The notes beneath the pieces are model-generated. The model was not told the origin of the DNA and ran no database searches. It saw only the letters and a program-made list of their open reading frames with translations. From positions 51,286-115,285 of the forward strand of contig NZ_VFPD01000006.1 of the NCBI RefSeq assembly GCF_006716485.1: a DNA stretch of 64,000 bases, read 5' to 3'. Each line of letters begins with the position of its first letter. The first letter of the stretch is position 1. This document shows positions 32,406 to 41,651 of this stretch, in pieces. A program made the translations under genes and the position numbers. This DNA comes from Chryseobacterium aquifrigidense (GTDB lineage Bacteria; Bacteroidota; Bacteroidia; Flavobacteriales; Weeksellaceae).

Positions 32406-33914
32406 CTATTTAAAATTATTTATAGCATTGTTTATTCTGGAGATACTTTCCTCTTTACCAAGGGTTTCCAGAATGTCCGGAACGTCCGGTCCTTTTAATT
32501 CTCCTACTAAAGATAGTCGCAATGGCATCATTACTTTACCCATTCCTAATCCTTTACTTTCAGCGAAATCATGCATTGCCTGCTTTAATGTTTCAGCAAC
32601 AAAGTCTGTAGCTTCAAATGCAGCGGCCAATTCTCCTAAAATTGCTGATGTTTCTTCATTCCATGCTTTTTTTGAAGCTTTTTCATCATACGAAGCTGGA
32701 GCTTCAAAGAAGAATTTTCCATTCTCATAGATGTCTTTCGGGAAAGTAGCTCTTTCTTTCATCAGATGAATTACTTTCAATAGTTTTTCATCAGATGTAC
32801 CGGAAAGATCAAGATCTGTATTTTTCAGGATCTTAAGAAGCTCTTCATCAGATTTCAACTGAATATATTGGTGGTTGAACCACTCTGATTTTTCTTTACT
32901 GAATCTTGCTCCCGCTTTATGTACTTTGTGAAGGTCAAATTCCCTCATCATTTCATCCAAAGGAAGTATTTCTTTATCATCGGCAGGAGACCATCCTAAT
33001 AAGGCAACCATATTAATGAAAGCATCAGGAAGATATCCGTTTTCTCTGTATCCTTTAGAAACTATCCCTGTAGCTGGATCTTTAAAGTCAAGAGGGAATA
33101 CCGGGAATCCGAATTTATCTCCGTCTCTTTTGCTTAATTTTCCTTTTCCTTCGGGCTTTAAAATTAAAGAAAGGTGTGCAAACTGTGGTGCTTCCCACTG
33201 CATTGCTTCATATAATAAAGTGTGAAGTCCTAAAGATGGCAGCCATTCTTCTCCACGGATAACGTGAGAAATTTCCATTTCGTGGTCATCAATGATGTTC
33301 GCAAAATGATAAGTAGGCATTCCGTCATTCTTTACCAGAACTTTATCATCTAAAGTATTGGTATTAACTGAAAATTTTCCACGGATGATGTCTTCAAGAT
33401 TTAATACTCTGTCAACAGGCATTTTAAATCGTACCACGTAGGGTGTTTTTTCATCCAATAGCTTCTGAACTTCTTCTTCAGAAAGAGCAAGACTGTTTCT
33501 TAAACGGTTCCTTGTTTTGTTATCATATGAGAAAACATCACCTTTCGCTTCATATTCTGCGCGTATTGCATCCAGTTCTTCAGCTGTATCAAAAGCAATG
33601 TATGCATAATCTGTCTTTAGGATCTGTTCTGTATATCTGTCGTAGATGTCTCTTCTTTCAGACTGTCTGTAAGGAGCGAATTTTCCTCCTTTTTTGGGAC
33701 TTTCATCAGGAATGATTCCGCACCATTCTAAAGCTTCTTCAATATATTCTTCAGCTCCTTCTACATATCTGGCTGTATCTGTATCTTCAATTCTCAATAC
33801 AAATTCTCCCCCTTGATTTTTAGCAAAAAGATAATCATATAATGCGGTTCTTACGCCTCCCAAATGTAATGGTCCTGTAGGACTTGGAGCAAAACGTACT
33901 CTTACTTTCTCCAT
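32406..33914 (-). CDS. gltX: Glutamate-tRNA ligase
   Basis: 502 residues. Class I synthetase motifs are clear: the HIGH-type motif PSPTGPLHLGG at the N-terminus and the KMSKS-type motif KLSKRDGDKFG in the middle, with the anticodon-binding helical domain at the C-terminus. It charges tRNA-Glu with glutamate, using ATP. Whether it also charges tRNA-Gln cannot be seen. A TAAATTTG box on the minus strand (33932-33939) is 18 bases before the start and is a likely -7 element. First gene of the gltX-accA unit. Confidence 0.96.
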   Translation of the reverse strand: MEKVRVRFAPSPTGPLHLGGVRTALYDYLFAKNQGGEFVLRIEDTDTARYVEGAEEYIEEALEWCGIIPDESPKKGGKFAPYRQSERRDIYDRYTEQILKTDYAYIAFDTAEELDAIRAEYEAKGDVFSYDNKTRNRLRNSLALSEEEVQKLLDEKTPYVVRFKMPVDRVLNLEDIIRGKFSVNTNTLDDKVLVKNDGMPTYHFANIIDDHEMEISHVIRGEEWLPSLGLHTLLYEAMQWEAPQFAHLSLILKPEGKGKLSKRDGDKFGFPVFPLDFKDPATGIVSKGYRENGYLPDAFINMVALLGWSPADDKEILPLDEMMREFDLHKVHKAGARFSKEKSEWFNHQYIQLKSDEELLKILKNTDLDLSGTSDEKLLKVIHLMKERATFPKDIYENGKFFFEAPASYDEKASKKAWNEETSAILGELAAAFEATDFVAETLKQAMHDFAESKGLGMGKVMMPLRLSLVGELKGPDVPDILETLGKEESISRINNAINNFK

Positions 33915-34354
33915 TTCAATTTAAATTTTTGCAAATTTACTTAAAATTATGCGTTTAAGAGATGATTTCTGACGGCGTATTGTTTTTTAATCCTGACTTT
34001 TTTACTTATTTCCAAAGATTTTCGATAAATACGGTTTTTAAACTTCCGATTTTATTTTTAGCATTATATTTTTTTTATTCATGAGCCATAATTTATGAAT
34101 GGTTGGTTATGAAAAATGAACTCATAAATAACAAGTGTTAAGTTTGATGTGTAAATCTGTTTTTGAATGTATGTAAGTTTCTTCTTATAAAATAAATTTT
34201 TTAATTAAATCACAAATTAGTGATTGTAAAAATGTTTATTCATAGTATTTTAAATGCATATTAAAATCACCAATAAATGATATATGTCAGTTGTTCTTAT
34301 TGTATTTCACCTAATAATGAAGTTTATATTTGTTGAAAATTTTTAAATAATACT
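33915..34354. other. 440-base intergenic region upstream of the first MACPF gene
   Basis: Very AT-rich. Left end: the -7 box of gltX. Right end: the motif AATGATATATGTCA (34276-34289) and a promoter before the MACPF gene. No reading frame or RNA gene is seen in between. Confidence 0.5.
34276..34332 (+). promoter_or_regulatory. Shared upstream motif and promoter of MACPF gene 1
   Basis: AATGATATATGTCA (34276-34289) is followed 35 bases later by the -7 box TATATTTG (34325-34332), with a possible TTG at 34300-34302 (22-nt spacer). The identical 14-base motif occurs at almost the same distance upstream of MACPF gene 2, so it is probably a regulator site. Confidence 0.55.
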
Positions 34355-35785
34355 ATGAAAAAACAAATTTTATTTAGCTTCAGTGCAGCACTGATGCTTC
34401 TCATGGGATCATGTTCTTCGGAAGATCTGAATAATGAATCTGCTCCTGATAGCCCGGCAAAATCTAATCGTTTGTCGGCAGCAAAATTTGCAGGAGACGG
34501 TGTTTATGATGTTTTAGGACACGGTTTTAATGCAGCAGGGGAATATGCGAATGCTAATTCTGCAGGATTTAAAGTAATTGATATTGATCGTTTCAATTCT
34601 GAACAGGCAGGAAGATTGCTTTCTGAAAATACCAATACCCAACAGTACGTTGAAGAATATGGAGAAAATGCAGAAACCTATTCTAAAATGATTTCCACAA
34701 AAGTAGAGGCAACTGCAGGAATTCCTTTATTTAAAAAAACAGTGTCAGTAGGATTTAATTCTGCGGTGACTACCAACCATAAATTTGATGCCAAATATAT
34801 TTATGGCAGTTACAATCTTATCATTAAGCAAAAAAGATTAAGATTCAACGCTACTACAGATATGTTAGCAGATTATGTAACTCCGGAATTTACCCAGGAT
34901 CTGCAAACGAAAACTCCTCAGCAGATTGTACAGGACTACGGAACCCACGTTATGATTGATATTTATACAGGAGCTAAGATGGATATCATGTTCCAGTCTG
35001 AAACAACTAACGAAAGCCGTGACCGTGCCGCGAGAATTGGAGTAAAAGTGGGGGTGAAATCTATCTTTGATGTAGATGTAACCAACGATGTGAATACTTC
35101 GGAATCATCTATGAATTATTCTAAGAAATTATCCTATAGAACAAGAGGAGGAGATCCTTCAAAAGGTTTGGTTGGAGAATTGAATCTGGATCAGAATACT
35201 CCGAAAATTAATATTTCAAACTGGCAAAACAGTTCTACAGCCAGTAATTCGGTATTGGTAGAATTCGGAAATAATGGGCTTGTTCCTATCTATAATCTGG
35301 TAAAAGATGCCACTAAAAAAGCTCAGCTTAAAGCTTATGTTGATCAGTATTTAATTGATAACCAGATTTCATTGGAGTACAATACAACCATGCTGTATGG
35401 TTACCAGAATCAGGCAGACAGTAATCATTATTTTACTTTTAATACAAACCTTCAGCCATCTTCTTACTGGACTAATGAAGGGCCGACATTTAAAGTTTTC
35501 CAGTACAAAGCACCTGAAACAGTTCCTATTTACTGCTATAAAAGTACTTCAGGAGCAGATCATTACTTTACCCAGGCAAGTACGTTACAGCCATCTTCCT
35601 ATTGGAATGTTTATATGGGGGTAGCATTCTATGCTTATAAAGAGGCGGGAGCCGGAAGAATTCCTGTATATAGCTATAAAGCTAAAAACGGATCGGATCA
35701 TTATCTTTCAGTTTCTCCTAATTTAGGTCCTGCAAACTATTGGAGTATCAGAGAAGGCATCGCTTTCTATATTCCAGCTAATTAA
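34355..35785 (+). CDS. MACPF-domain lipoprotein, BSAP-like, gene 1 of a tandem pair
   Basis: 476 residues. Lipoprotein signal with Cys20 followed by SSEDLN; acidic residues right after the lipid cysteine resemble the export signals that place lipoproteins on the cell surface in Bacteroidota. Residues about 45-340 form a MACPF (membrane attack complex/perforin) domain with the signature YGTH at 195-198 followed by a Gly at 205. The C-terminal 130 residues hold three repeats of about 42 residues (HYFT, DHYFT, DHYLS cores, each with SSYW/ANYW and a GxxFxxF/Y end), similar to DUF5648. Bacteroidales secreted antimicrobial proteins share this lipoprotein-MACPF-variable C-terminus layout and kill related strains. 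An antagonistic pore-forming role is therefore inferred, not shown. Confidence 0.85.
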   Translation: MKKQILFSFSAALMLLMGSCSSEDLNNESAPDSPAKSNRLSAAKFAGDGVYDVLGHGFNAAGEYANANSAGFKVIDIDRFNSEQAGRLLSENTNTQQYVEEYGENAETYSKMISTKVEATAGIPLFKKTVSVGFNSAVTTNHKFDAKYIYGSYNLIIKQKRLRFNATTDMLADYVTPEFTQDLQTKTPQQIVQDYGTHVMIDIYTGAKMDIMFQSETTNESRDRAARIGVKVGVKSIFDVDVTNDVNTSESSMNYSKKLSYRTRGGDPSKGLVGELNLDQNTPKINISNWQNSSTASNSVLVEFGNNGLVPIYNLVKDATKKAQLKAYVDQYLIDNQISLEYNTTMLYGYQNQADSNHYFTFNTNLQPSSYWTNEGPTFKVFQYKAPETVPIYCYKSTSGADHYFTQASTLQPSSYWNVYMGVAFYAYKEAGAGRIPVYSYKAKNGSDHYLSVSPNLGPANYWSIREGIAFYIPAN

Positions 35786-35817
35786 TTTTTGGATTTATAT
35801 AAATCAATTTGGTATAT

Positions 35818-35846
35818 AAGTGGAGTCGGTAATTCTGACTCCACTT
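35818..35846 (+). terminator. Terminator of MACPF gene 1
   Basis: AAGTGGAGTC (35818-35827) and GACTCCACTT (35837-35846) pair perfectly over 10 bp with a 9-nt loop, followed by TTTTTATTTA. The two MACPF genes are thus separate transcripts. Confidence 0.8.
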
Positions 35847-35982
35847 TTTATTTATCATTAAATAGAGAGTGAGTTTGATGTGAAAATAATAATAGTAATC
35901 ATTTATTTTAATTATTTCTCTATTGTGTGATGTTAAAGCCGTTTGTTAATAGTGTTTTAATTGATTGTTAAATTCACTAATT

Positions 35983-36038
35983 AATGATATATGTCATTAA
36001 TAAATTATTTCTTCACTTGGTGATGAATTTTATATTTG
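35983..36038 (+). promoter_or_regulatory. Shared upstream motif and -7 box of MACPF gene 2
   Basis: AATGATATATGTCA (35983-35996), here extended to a near-palindrome with arms AATGA and TCATT, then 34 bases, then TATATTTG (36031-36038). Same order and spacing as at gene 1. No convincing -33 TTG, which suggests an activator-dependent promoter. Confidence 0.55.
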
Positions 36039-36059
36039 CAAAAACTTATTTAATAATCT

Positions 36060-37448
36060 ATGAAAAAACAAATTTTATTTTGCTTCAGTAGTTTACTGAT
36101 GCTTTTTATGAGTTCGTGTTCTTCTGAAGATCTGAATTCAGAGATAACGCCTGAAAGCCCAGCGGCAAAGGCTAATAACAGAATGTCTGCAGCCAAATTT
36201 GCAGGTGACGGGATTTATGATGTCTTAGGACATGGTTATAACGTTACCGGTGAATATGCCAACGCAACAGCTGCCGGTTTTAAGGTGGTTGATATTGACC
36301 GCTTTAAATTAGAACAAACCAACAGATTAATCAGCGAAAACACAAACTCTCAGGAGTACGCCGAAGACTATGGTGAAAATGCTGAGGCTTATTCCAAAAT
36401 GGTTTCAACCAAAGTGGATGCAACAGTAAATTTTCCACTGTTTAAAAAAATACTCTCTGTAGGTTTTGGTTCAGCGGTAACAACCAACAATAAGTTTGAT
36501 GCAAAGTATATCTACGGAAGTTATAACCTTACGATCAAACAGAAAAGAGTAAGATTCAATGCTACAACAGATATGCTGGGTGATTATATAACTCCTGAAT
36601 TTGCTCAGGATTTACAAACAAAAACTCCGCAGCAGATTGTTCAGGATTATGGGACTCACGTAATGACTGATATTTATACAGGAGCAAAGCTTGATATTTT
36701 ATTCCAGTCTGAAACAACCAGCCAGACTCGTGATAAGGCAGCTAGAATCGGGGTAAAGGCGGGGATGTTAAGTATTTTTAATGTAAATGTGGACAATGAT
36801 GTAAATACCTCTGAATACCACATGAATTATTCTAAGAAGTTAACATACAAAACCAGAGGCGGGGATCCTTCAAAAGGTTTAGTTGGAGATTTGAATCTTG
36901 ATCAGACCAATCCTAAAGTTAATATTTCCAATTGGCAGAACAGCTCCAATGTAAGTAATTCTGTTTTGGTGGATTTTGGAAGTAATGGGCTGATTATTAT
37001 TTATGACTTTGTAAAAGATCCTGTTAAAAAAGCTCAGCTTAAAGCTTATGTAGATCAATATCTGATTGATAACAAAGTGTATCTTGAATTTAAAACAATC
37101 CCAATTTACAGATATTATAACGGGGTTGATCATTACTATACAAAAATTGCTGGAAGCTACAGCGGGTATTCTTTTGAAGGAACAGAGTTTAATGCCTTCT
37201 TATATAAGGCTCCGAATACAGTTCCTATCTACAGATATTGGAATGGTAAAGATCATTACTATACAAAAACTCCGGGATATTATCAGGGATATGTAGACGA
37301 AGGAATTGAGTTCAATGCTTTTGCTACTCAGCAGCCTAATACAGTTCCTATTTACAGATATTGGAATGGTAAAGATCATTATTATTCAAGATCCAGCGCA
37401 AGACCGGCAGGTTATGTTTCTGAAGGAATTGAATTCTACGCATACTAA
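36060..37448 (+). CDS. MACPF-domain lipoprotein, BSAP-like, gene 2 of a tandem pair
   Basis: 462 residues, closely similar to gene 1 over the signal, lipobox (Cys20, then SSEDLN) and MACPF domain (QQIVQDYGTHVMTDIYTGAK), but different at the C-terminus. The last 110 residues are three repeats of about 38 residues with the core PIYRYWNGKDHYYTK and the end GIEFNAF, a clearer DUF5648-type pattern than in gene 1. The second and third copies are nearly identical at their start, so this tail seems to have expanded recently. In BSAP proteins the region after MACPF is thought to set target specificity, so the pair may address different targets. Whether the cell also carries a resistance form of the target is not visible here. 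Confidence 0.85.
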   Translation: MKKQILFCFSSLLMLFMSSCSSEDLNSEITPESPAAKANNRMSAAKFAGDGIYDVLGHGYNVTGEYANATAAGFKVVDIDRFKLEQTNRLISENTNSQEYAEDYGENAEAYSKMVSTKVDATVNFPLFKKILSVGFGSAVTTNNKFDAKYIYGSYNLTIKQKRVRFNATTDMLGDYITPEFAQDLQTKTPQQIVQDYGTHVMTDIYTGAKLDILFQSETTSQTRDKAARIGVKAGMLSIFNVNVDNDVNTSEYHMNYSKKLTYKTRGGDPSKGLVGDLNLDQTNPKVNISNWQNSSNVSNSVLVDFGSNGLIIIYDFVKDPVKKAQLKAYVDQYLIDNKVYLEFKTIPIYRYYNGVDHYYTKIAGSYSGYSFEGTEFNAFLYKAPNTVPIYRYWNGKDHYYTKTPGYYQGYVDEGIEFNAFATQQPNTVPIYRYWNGKDHYYSRSSARPAGYVSEGIEFYAY

Positions 37449-37474
37449 CTAAATAATATTACTATTTTACAAAA

Positions 37475-37500
37475 AAACCGTCTCAGCTTTGAGACGGTTT
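37475..37500 (+). terminator. Terminator of MACPF gene 2
   Basis: AAACCGTCTCA (37475-37485) and TGAGACGGTTT (37490-37500) form an 11-bp stem with a GCTT loop, followed by CTTTAT. Confidence 0.8.
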
Positions 37501-37730
37501 CTTTATACAACAAAGAATAAAAACGAATATTTGTAAAATGTTTTCGTTGATAAAGAAACAGTCGGTAGTCTTTCATTAAAAATGTATTTTTGTAACTTAT
37601 AAGTTTAGTTGATCAATGAAAAGCTTTTTTGCTTGTCAGAATCTATCTCATAAGCTACAGAAATAAGATTATATACTTTTATTACGGTTATGGAGAAAGG
37701 TTAAAACTAAATAATTTAACGTACTAACAA

Positions 37731-38696
37731 ATGAAAATTATTTTCCACGAAAATCAATTATGCTATAGAGGGACTTCTAATGCTCTTTTTGATTATGCTT
37801 ATTATAATGAGGAAATGCTTGGCAACGAGTCGATGATTCTTTATCCTGAAAACAGTCCGAATAACGCTGAAGAAGCTATTGAACGTTTTAAAAAAAGGTT
37901 TAATGTTGTTGGATATAGTGATATCAGGGAAAGAGATGAAATCATTAAAAAGGCAAATGCAGATCTTTTTTATGCAATAAAATCAGGAGAAAGAGAAACA
38001 GATACTCCACATGATCTTATTAAAACGGCTATTCATGCAGTTTTTAAATATAATGAACCTTACGGTGATGTTTATGCCTATGTCTCTGAATGGCTGGCAA
38101 AAACAATGAGCGGCGGAAAACTTCCTTTTGTTCCTCATATTGTAGATCTTCCTGAAGTGAGTGGTGATCTTCGCGCTGAGTTGAATATCCCAAAAGATGC
38201 CGTGGTATTCGCGAGATACGGCGGAACCGAAACTTTTGATATTGGTTTTGTGATGGAAGCTGTAAAAAAAACAGCCCTTAAAAATAAAAATATATACTTT
38301 GTTTTTATGGGAACTGATGAATTTGTGAAGAGAAACTTTTTCAGGTCTTATAAAAACATTATTTTTCTTCCTCCCACAACAGATGTTGAAAGAAAAGTGA
38401 AATTTATTAATACTTCTGATGCATTTTTGCATGCCCGCACACAGGGAGAAAGTTTCGGAATGGCTGTAGGTGAATTTTCTATTAAAAATAAACCCATTAT
38501 AACATGGTCCGGATCTGATGAGAAATCACATCTTGAGATTCTGGGGGATAAAGCCATTTTATATAGCGACAAACAGGATATCATGCAAATTCTGAAGGAT
38601 TTTCGACCGGATGAAGGTAAAAACTGGGATTGCTACTCAGAACTTTTCAATCCGAGGGCCGTTATGGAAAAGTTTGAAAGTGTTTTTATCAAATAA
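37731..38696 (+). CDS. Glycosyltransferase, GT-B fold
   Basis: 321 residues, no signal peptide. It starts MKIIFHENQLCYRGTSNALFDYAYY and has the late GT4-like motif ESFGMAVGEF, where two acidic residues seven apart contact the sugar nucleotide, and FARYGGTETFD in the linker region. The N-terminal half is unusually short for GT4. Sugar and acceptor are unknown. It is transcribed away from the MACPF genes and converges on the ten-gene glycan cluster, so it may belong to the same pathway without sharing its transcript. Confidence 0.75.
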   Translation: MKIIFHENQLCYRGTSNALFDYAYYNEEMLGNESMILYPENSPNNAEEAIERFKKRFNVVGYSDIRERDEIIKKANADLFYAIKSGERETDTPHDLIKTAIHAVFKYNEPYGDVYAYVSEWLAKTMSGGKLPFVPHIVDLPEVSGDLRAELNIPKDAVVFARYGGTETFDIGFVMEAVKKTALKNKNIYFVFMGTDEFVKRNFFRSYKNIIFLPPTTDVERKVKFINTSDAFLHARTQGESFGMAVGEFSIKNKPIITWSGSDEKSHLEILGDKAILYSDKQDIMQILKDFRPDEGKNWDCYSELFNPRAVMEKFESVFIK

Positions 38697-38705
38697 ATTA
38701 GAAAA

Positions 38706-38736
38706 AAAGGCTAATGTTACACTAACATTAGCCTTT
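38706..38736. terminator. Bidirectional terminator at the end of the glycan cluster
   Basis: AAAGGCTAATGTTA (38706-38719) and TAACATTAGCCTTT (38723-38736) pair perfectly over 14 bp with a CAC loop. It ends both the single glycosyltransferase gene and the long minus-strand cluster. Confidence 0.85.
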
Positions 38737-38756
38737 ACTATTTTGGTCTGAAAGAA

Positions 38757-39638
38757 TTAAAAAAGACTTTTAATTCTCATCTTGATTTTCTTTGTGAAAG
38801 ATAAGTTCAGATTAAGTTTTTGCTGAGGATATTTCTTTGAGAAGGAGAGAATAAATTCATCAATATTTTTCGCAGGGAAAAAGGAAAGTTCTTTCCATAT
38901 GCCCTTATATAAAGGATGGAAGTCGATAAATATCTTATAATTGTCAGCATTTACTGTTTTCCAGGAATTTAAAAACGTCGAGGTGTCAAAATCATTTTTA
39001 TGCCCCCAGTTATTGATTTTTTCTGAAATTTCACTTTCTTCCCGCGCCCAGGACTGATGTATTAAATAAAAATCCAGTGGCAGGATTCTGCCTTTATTTG
39101 TATTTCTTGCGTACTCATATTGAGGATTGTTTGTGATAAGCATACACTTTTCATCAAAAGGAGTAATGACAAAAAATCCCTCCGCATTATGTTTGAATAA
39201 TGTCACAAAATTTACCTGAAAATTAAAAGGATTTTTGGCTGGATTCTTTAATAAAAATTTATTCCCCTTCAAAAATCCGGCTAATACTCCAAAGTCATAA
39301 GCATATTCATCACCATCCATCTGGATATGCCATCCACCGGCGCCCATTTTTTCCGCCATCATATTCCTTTGTCTGGTCTCCAGTTCCATTGGCTGCATCC
39401 CTTCAATGAAGAAAGTGTCTTTGTAAAAAATGATTTTATTCTGAGTATCCAATTTTTTGATATCACTGAAAACACTTTCAGGAATATGAATATCATTTCC
39501 TGCCCAGGTTTTATTATTGGCATCATAACTTATTACAATACGGTCTGCATGCTCATAAATATGCTTAAGAGATGTAAAAATGTAACAGTAGTCATAAGAT
39601 AAAAGATATCCTACTTTAATAATATTTTTTTTACTCAT
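38757..39638 (-). CDS. Putative glycosyltransferase, GT-A type
   Basis: 293 residues. A DxD-type metal-binding motif, DGDE, lies at 108-111 within GGWHIQMDGDEYAYDF, after an N-terminal half whose strands (IIKVGYLLSYDY, RIVISYDANN) fit a GT-A Rossmann-like fold. The N-terminus differs from classic GT2 enzymes, so donor and acceptor cannot be assigned. The C-terminal 30 residues are basic, which may place it at the inner membrane. Last gene of the cluster; its start overlaps the end of the preceding gene by 8 bases. Confidence 0.65.
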   Translation of the reverse strand: MSKKNIIKVGYLLSYDYCYIFTSLKHIYEHADRIVISYDANNKTWAGNDIHIPESVFSDIKKLDTQNKIIFYKDTFFIEGMQPMELETRQRNMMAEKMGAGGWHIQMDGDEYAYDFGVLAGFLKGNKFLLKNPAKNPFNFQVNFVTLFKHNAEGFFVITPFDEKCMLITNNPQYEYARNTNKGRILPLDFYLIHQSWAREESEISEKINNWGHKNDFDTSTFLNSWKTVNADNYKIFIDFHPLYKGIWKELSFFPAKNIDEFILSFSKKYPQQKLNLNLSFTKKIKMRIKSLF

Positions 39639-40512
39639 TTTTTATTTTATCTAAATTGGAATAAAGGCCATCTAATATACCTTTTATGTAAGCTTTTGCC
39701 ATAGAAAATTTTCCTTTTTTAAGTGCTTTCCTTGCAAACTTCCATCGCTCTTTGGTTACATATTTTAAATTCCCATCATACAGCCTGCACATCCAGATGC
39801 GGTTTCTGGTGATATAATATTCATAAAAACTGCCTTTATCACTGGCAAGATTGAAAGCTTCACATTGGGTATTGACCGCAATTTTCCATTTGTTGGTTTT
39901 AAGAAGTCGCAGGCACCATTCAGATTCTTCATAATACATGAAAAAGCTGGTATTCATTAAACCTACATCATCCAGTATTTCTTTTCTGAACATTAAGGCA
40001 CTTCCATCTACATATTTTATATTGTAGTTATAATGAGTCGCATTTACATAGTTTTTATCCTGTTCAGAATTGGTGTGTCCACCCTGAAAACCCTCCTCGG
40101 GAAACAGGAGTCCGCCATCTGAAAATATTCTGTCACGAATGTTTCTGTAACAGATTCTTGGGCCAATGATTCCAATATCCGGAAATTCTTTTAAATCGTT
40201 ATATAACTGGCTGATTGTGTTGCGGGATATTTCAATGTCCGGATTTAATAATAAAAAATAATTCTTACCATCTTCCATTGCTTTTTTAATGGCTAAATTA
40301 TTACCGAAAGCATAGCCGCCGTTATAATCACTTAAAATAGAGTTGATTTGCTTTTGAGAACCCAGTTTCTCAATTTCCTTTCTGTCTTTTGAATTGTTAT
40401 CTACTATATAAATAGATTTTTCCGGGATCCCTTCGCTTAATAATGAATTAACCTCTCGCTGGGTATCCTCAAAAGAATTGTAATTAAGTATGATGATGGC
40501 CAGGTCATCCAT
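39631..40512 (-). CDS. Family 2 glycosyltransferase, rhamnosyltransferase-like
   Basis: 293 residues from ATG 40512 (MDDLAIIILNYNS), which overlaps the upstream stop by one base (TAATG); a further ATG seven codons upstream (40533) would overlap it by 22. The GT2 motifs are visible: ILNYNS, YIVDNNSKD, LLLNPDIEIS (acidic motif) and MYYEESEWCLRL, the last typical of the WbbL/rhamnosyl-type branch. It transfers a sugar from a nucleotide donor, probably to a lipid-linked surface glycan. Part of the overlapping ten-gene cluster. Confidence 0.8.
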   Translation of the reverse strand: MDDLAIIILNYNSFEDTQREVNSLLSEGIPEKSIYIVDNNSKDRKEIEKLGSQKQINSILSDYNGGYAFGNNLAIKKAMEDGKNYFLLLNPDIEISRNTISQLYNDLKEFPDIGIIGPRICYRNIRDRIFSDGGLLFPEEGFQGGHTNSEQDKNYVNATHYNYNIKYVDGSALMFRKEILDDVGLMNTSFFMYYEESEWCLRLLKTNKWKIAVNTQCEAFNLASDKGSFYEYYITRNRIWMCRLYDGNLKYVTKERWKFARKALKKGKFSMAKAYIKGILDGLYSNLDKIKNE

Positions 40513-41651
40513 TAATGTAAAATTTTTTTCCATTTTTCTATTGCTTTTTCTTCAGAAAAATTATTCTTAAAATAGGCTTTAGCCTGTGTTTTTATATCCT
40601 GATAATAGGATTGGTCCTGTAGTAAAGACATAATTTGATCTCTGAACAATTCCGGATGATCACTTACCAGACATCCATTTGACGTTTTTGAGGGGAAACC
40701 ATCAATTGCTCGTTCTGTTCCTACAACAGGAAGCCCGTAAGATAGCGCTTCTATTACTTTAATTTTGATCCCTGTACCTTCCAGCATTGGACAAATTGCA
40801 ATTTTAGACTGGTGATACTCCTCCTCCAGGCTTTCTATAAATTCTATTAAGGTTACACCTTCTCTTTTTTCAATATGCTTGCATACTCTCCCGATAATGA
40901 CAATATTAATGCCTGAGGGAAGCAATGGATAGACATGATCAAAAAACCACTGTATGGATTGTATATTGAAAATGTTTTCAGACCCTACAAAAATTAAATC
41001 ATACTTTTTAACACGATCATTTTTTTCGAAATGAGATGGAAAAGAAGGAGATATATTGATCACCTTTTCCCCCAGGAATCTTTTAAATACAAGATGCTCA
41101 TCTTCTGAAATGGTGATTATTTTATCAAATTTTGAAAGATTTCTAATTTCCTCATTGAAACGTTTTCCAATATCTAATGATCTGTTTTTATAAAATTCAT
41201 TGAGAGTAATCCAATCATGGGTATCTATGATCTTTAAAGTATTTTTCATAGATTCATGATCAACTAATCCTGCCCAAAATTCATAATTGATGATAATCGC
41301 ATCATATTTTTCCTTATGGAAGATATCAGCAAATTCTTTCCTGGCAAAATCTGTCAGTAAGTGATTATACTCATTAGGTTTCTTATAGAATTTTGATATT
41401 TTGTGCTTCCAATATTCTGATGATGTTTTTACTTTTAATGGTCTGTGTTTAATTAAAAACAGATGATCAACAATATCTTTATCAATATCTGTAGTGTCAT
41501 TTTGGCTCTTATAAATCTCAGAGACTCCTACCAGATCAATCTGATATCCCATTTTTTTTAAAACAGTAAGGGTAGTTTTTGCTCTTGTTGTATTTCCTGC
41601 CCTGTTTGAAAATGGATTTTCAGGAAAAAAAAATAGAATTTTTTTGGTCAT
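40512..41651 (-). CDS. Family 4-like glycosyltransferase
   Basis: 379 residues. GT-B fold: an N-terminal donor-less domain starting ILFFFPENPFSNRAGNTTRAK and a C-terminal Rossmann domain with DLIFVGSENIFN, and the nucleotide-sugar motif GTGIKIKVIEALSYGLPVVGT, which has the basic and acidic residues expected in GT4-type enzymes. Specificity unknown. Overlaps both neighbours by one base, so it is translated from one transcript with them. Confidence 0.8.
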   Translation of the reverse strand: MTKKILFFFPENPFSNRAGNTTRAKTTLTVLKKMGYQIDLVGVSEIYKSQNDTTDIDKDIVDHLFLIKHRPLKVKTSSEYWKHKISKFYKKPNEYNHLLTDFARKEFADIFHKEKYDAIIINYEFWAGLVDHESMKNTLKIIDTHDWITLNEFYKNRSLDIGKRFNEEIRNLSKFDKIITISEDEHLVFKRFLGEKVINISPSFPSHFEKNDRVKKYDLIFVGSENIFNIQSIQWFFDHVYPLLPSGINIVIIGRVCKHIEKREGVTLIEFIESLEEEYHQSKIAICPMLEGTGIKIKVIEALSYGLPVVGTERAIDGFPSKTSNGCLVSDHPELFRDQIMSLLQDQSYYQDIKTQAKAYFKNNFSEEKAIEKWKKILH

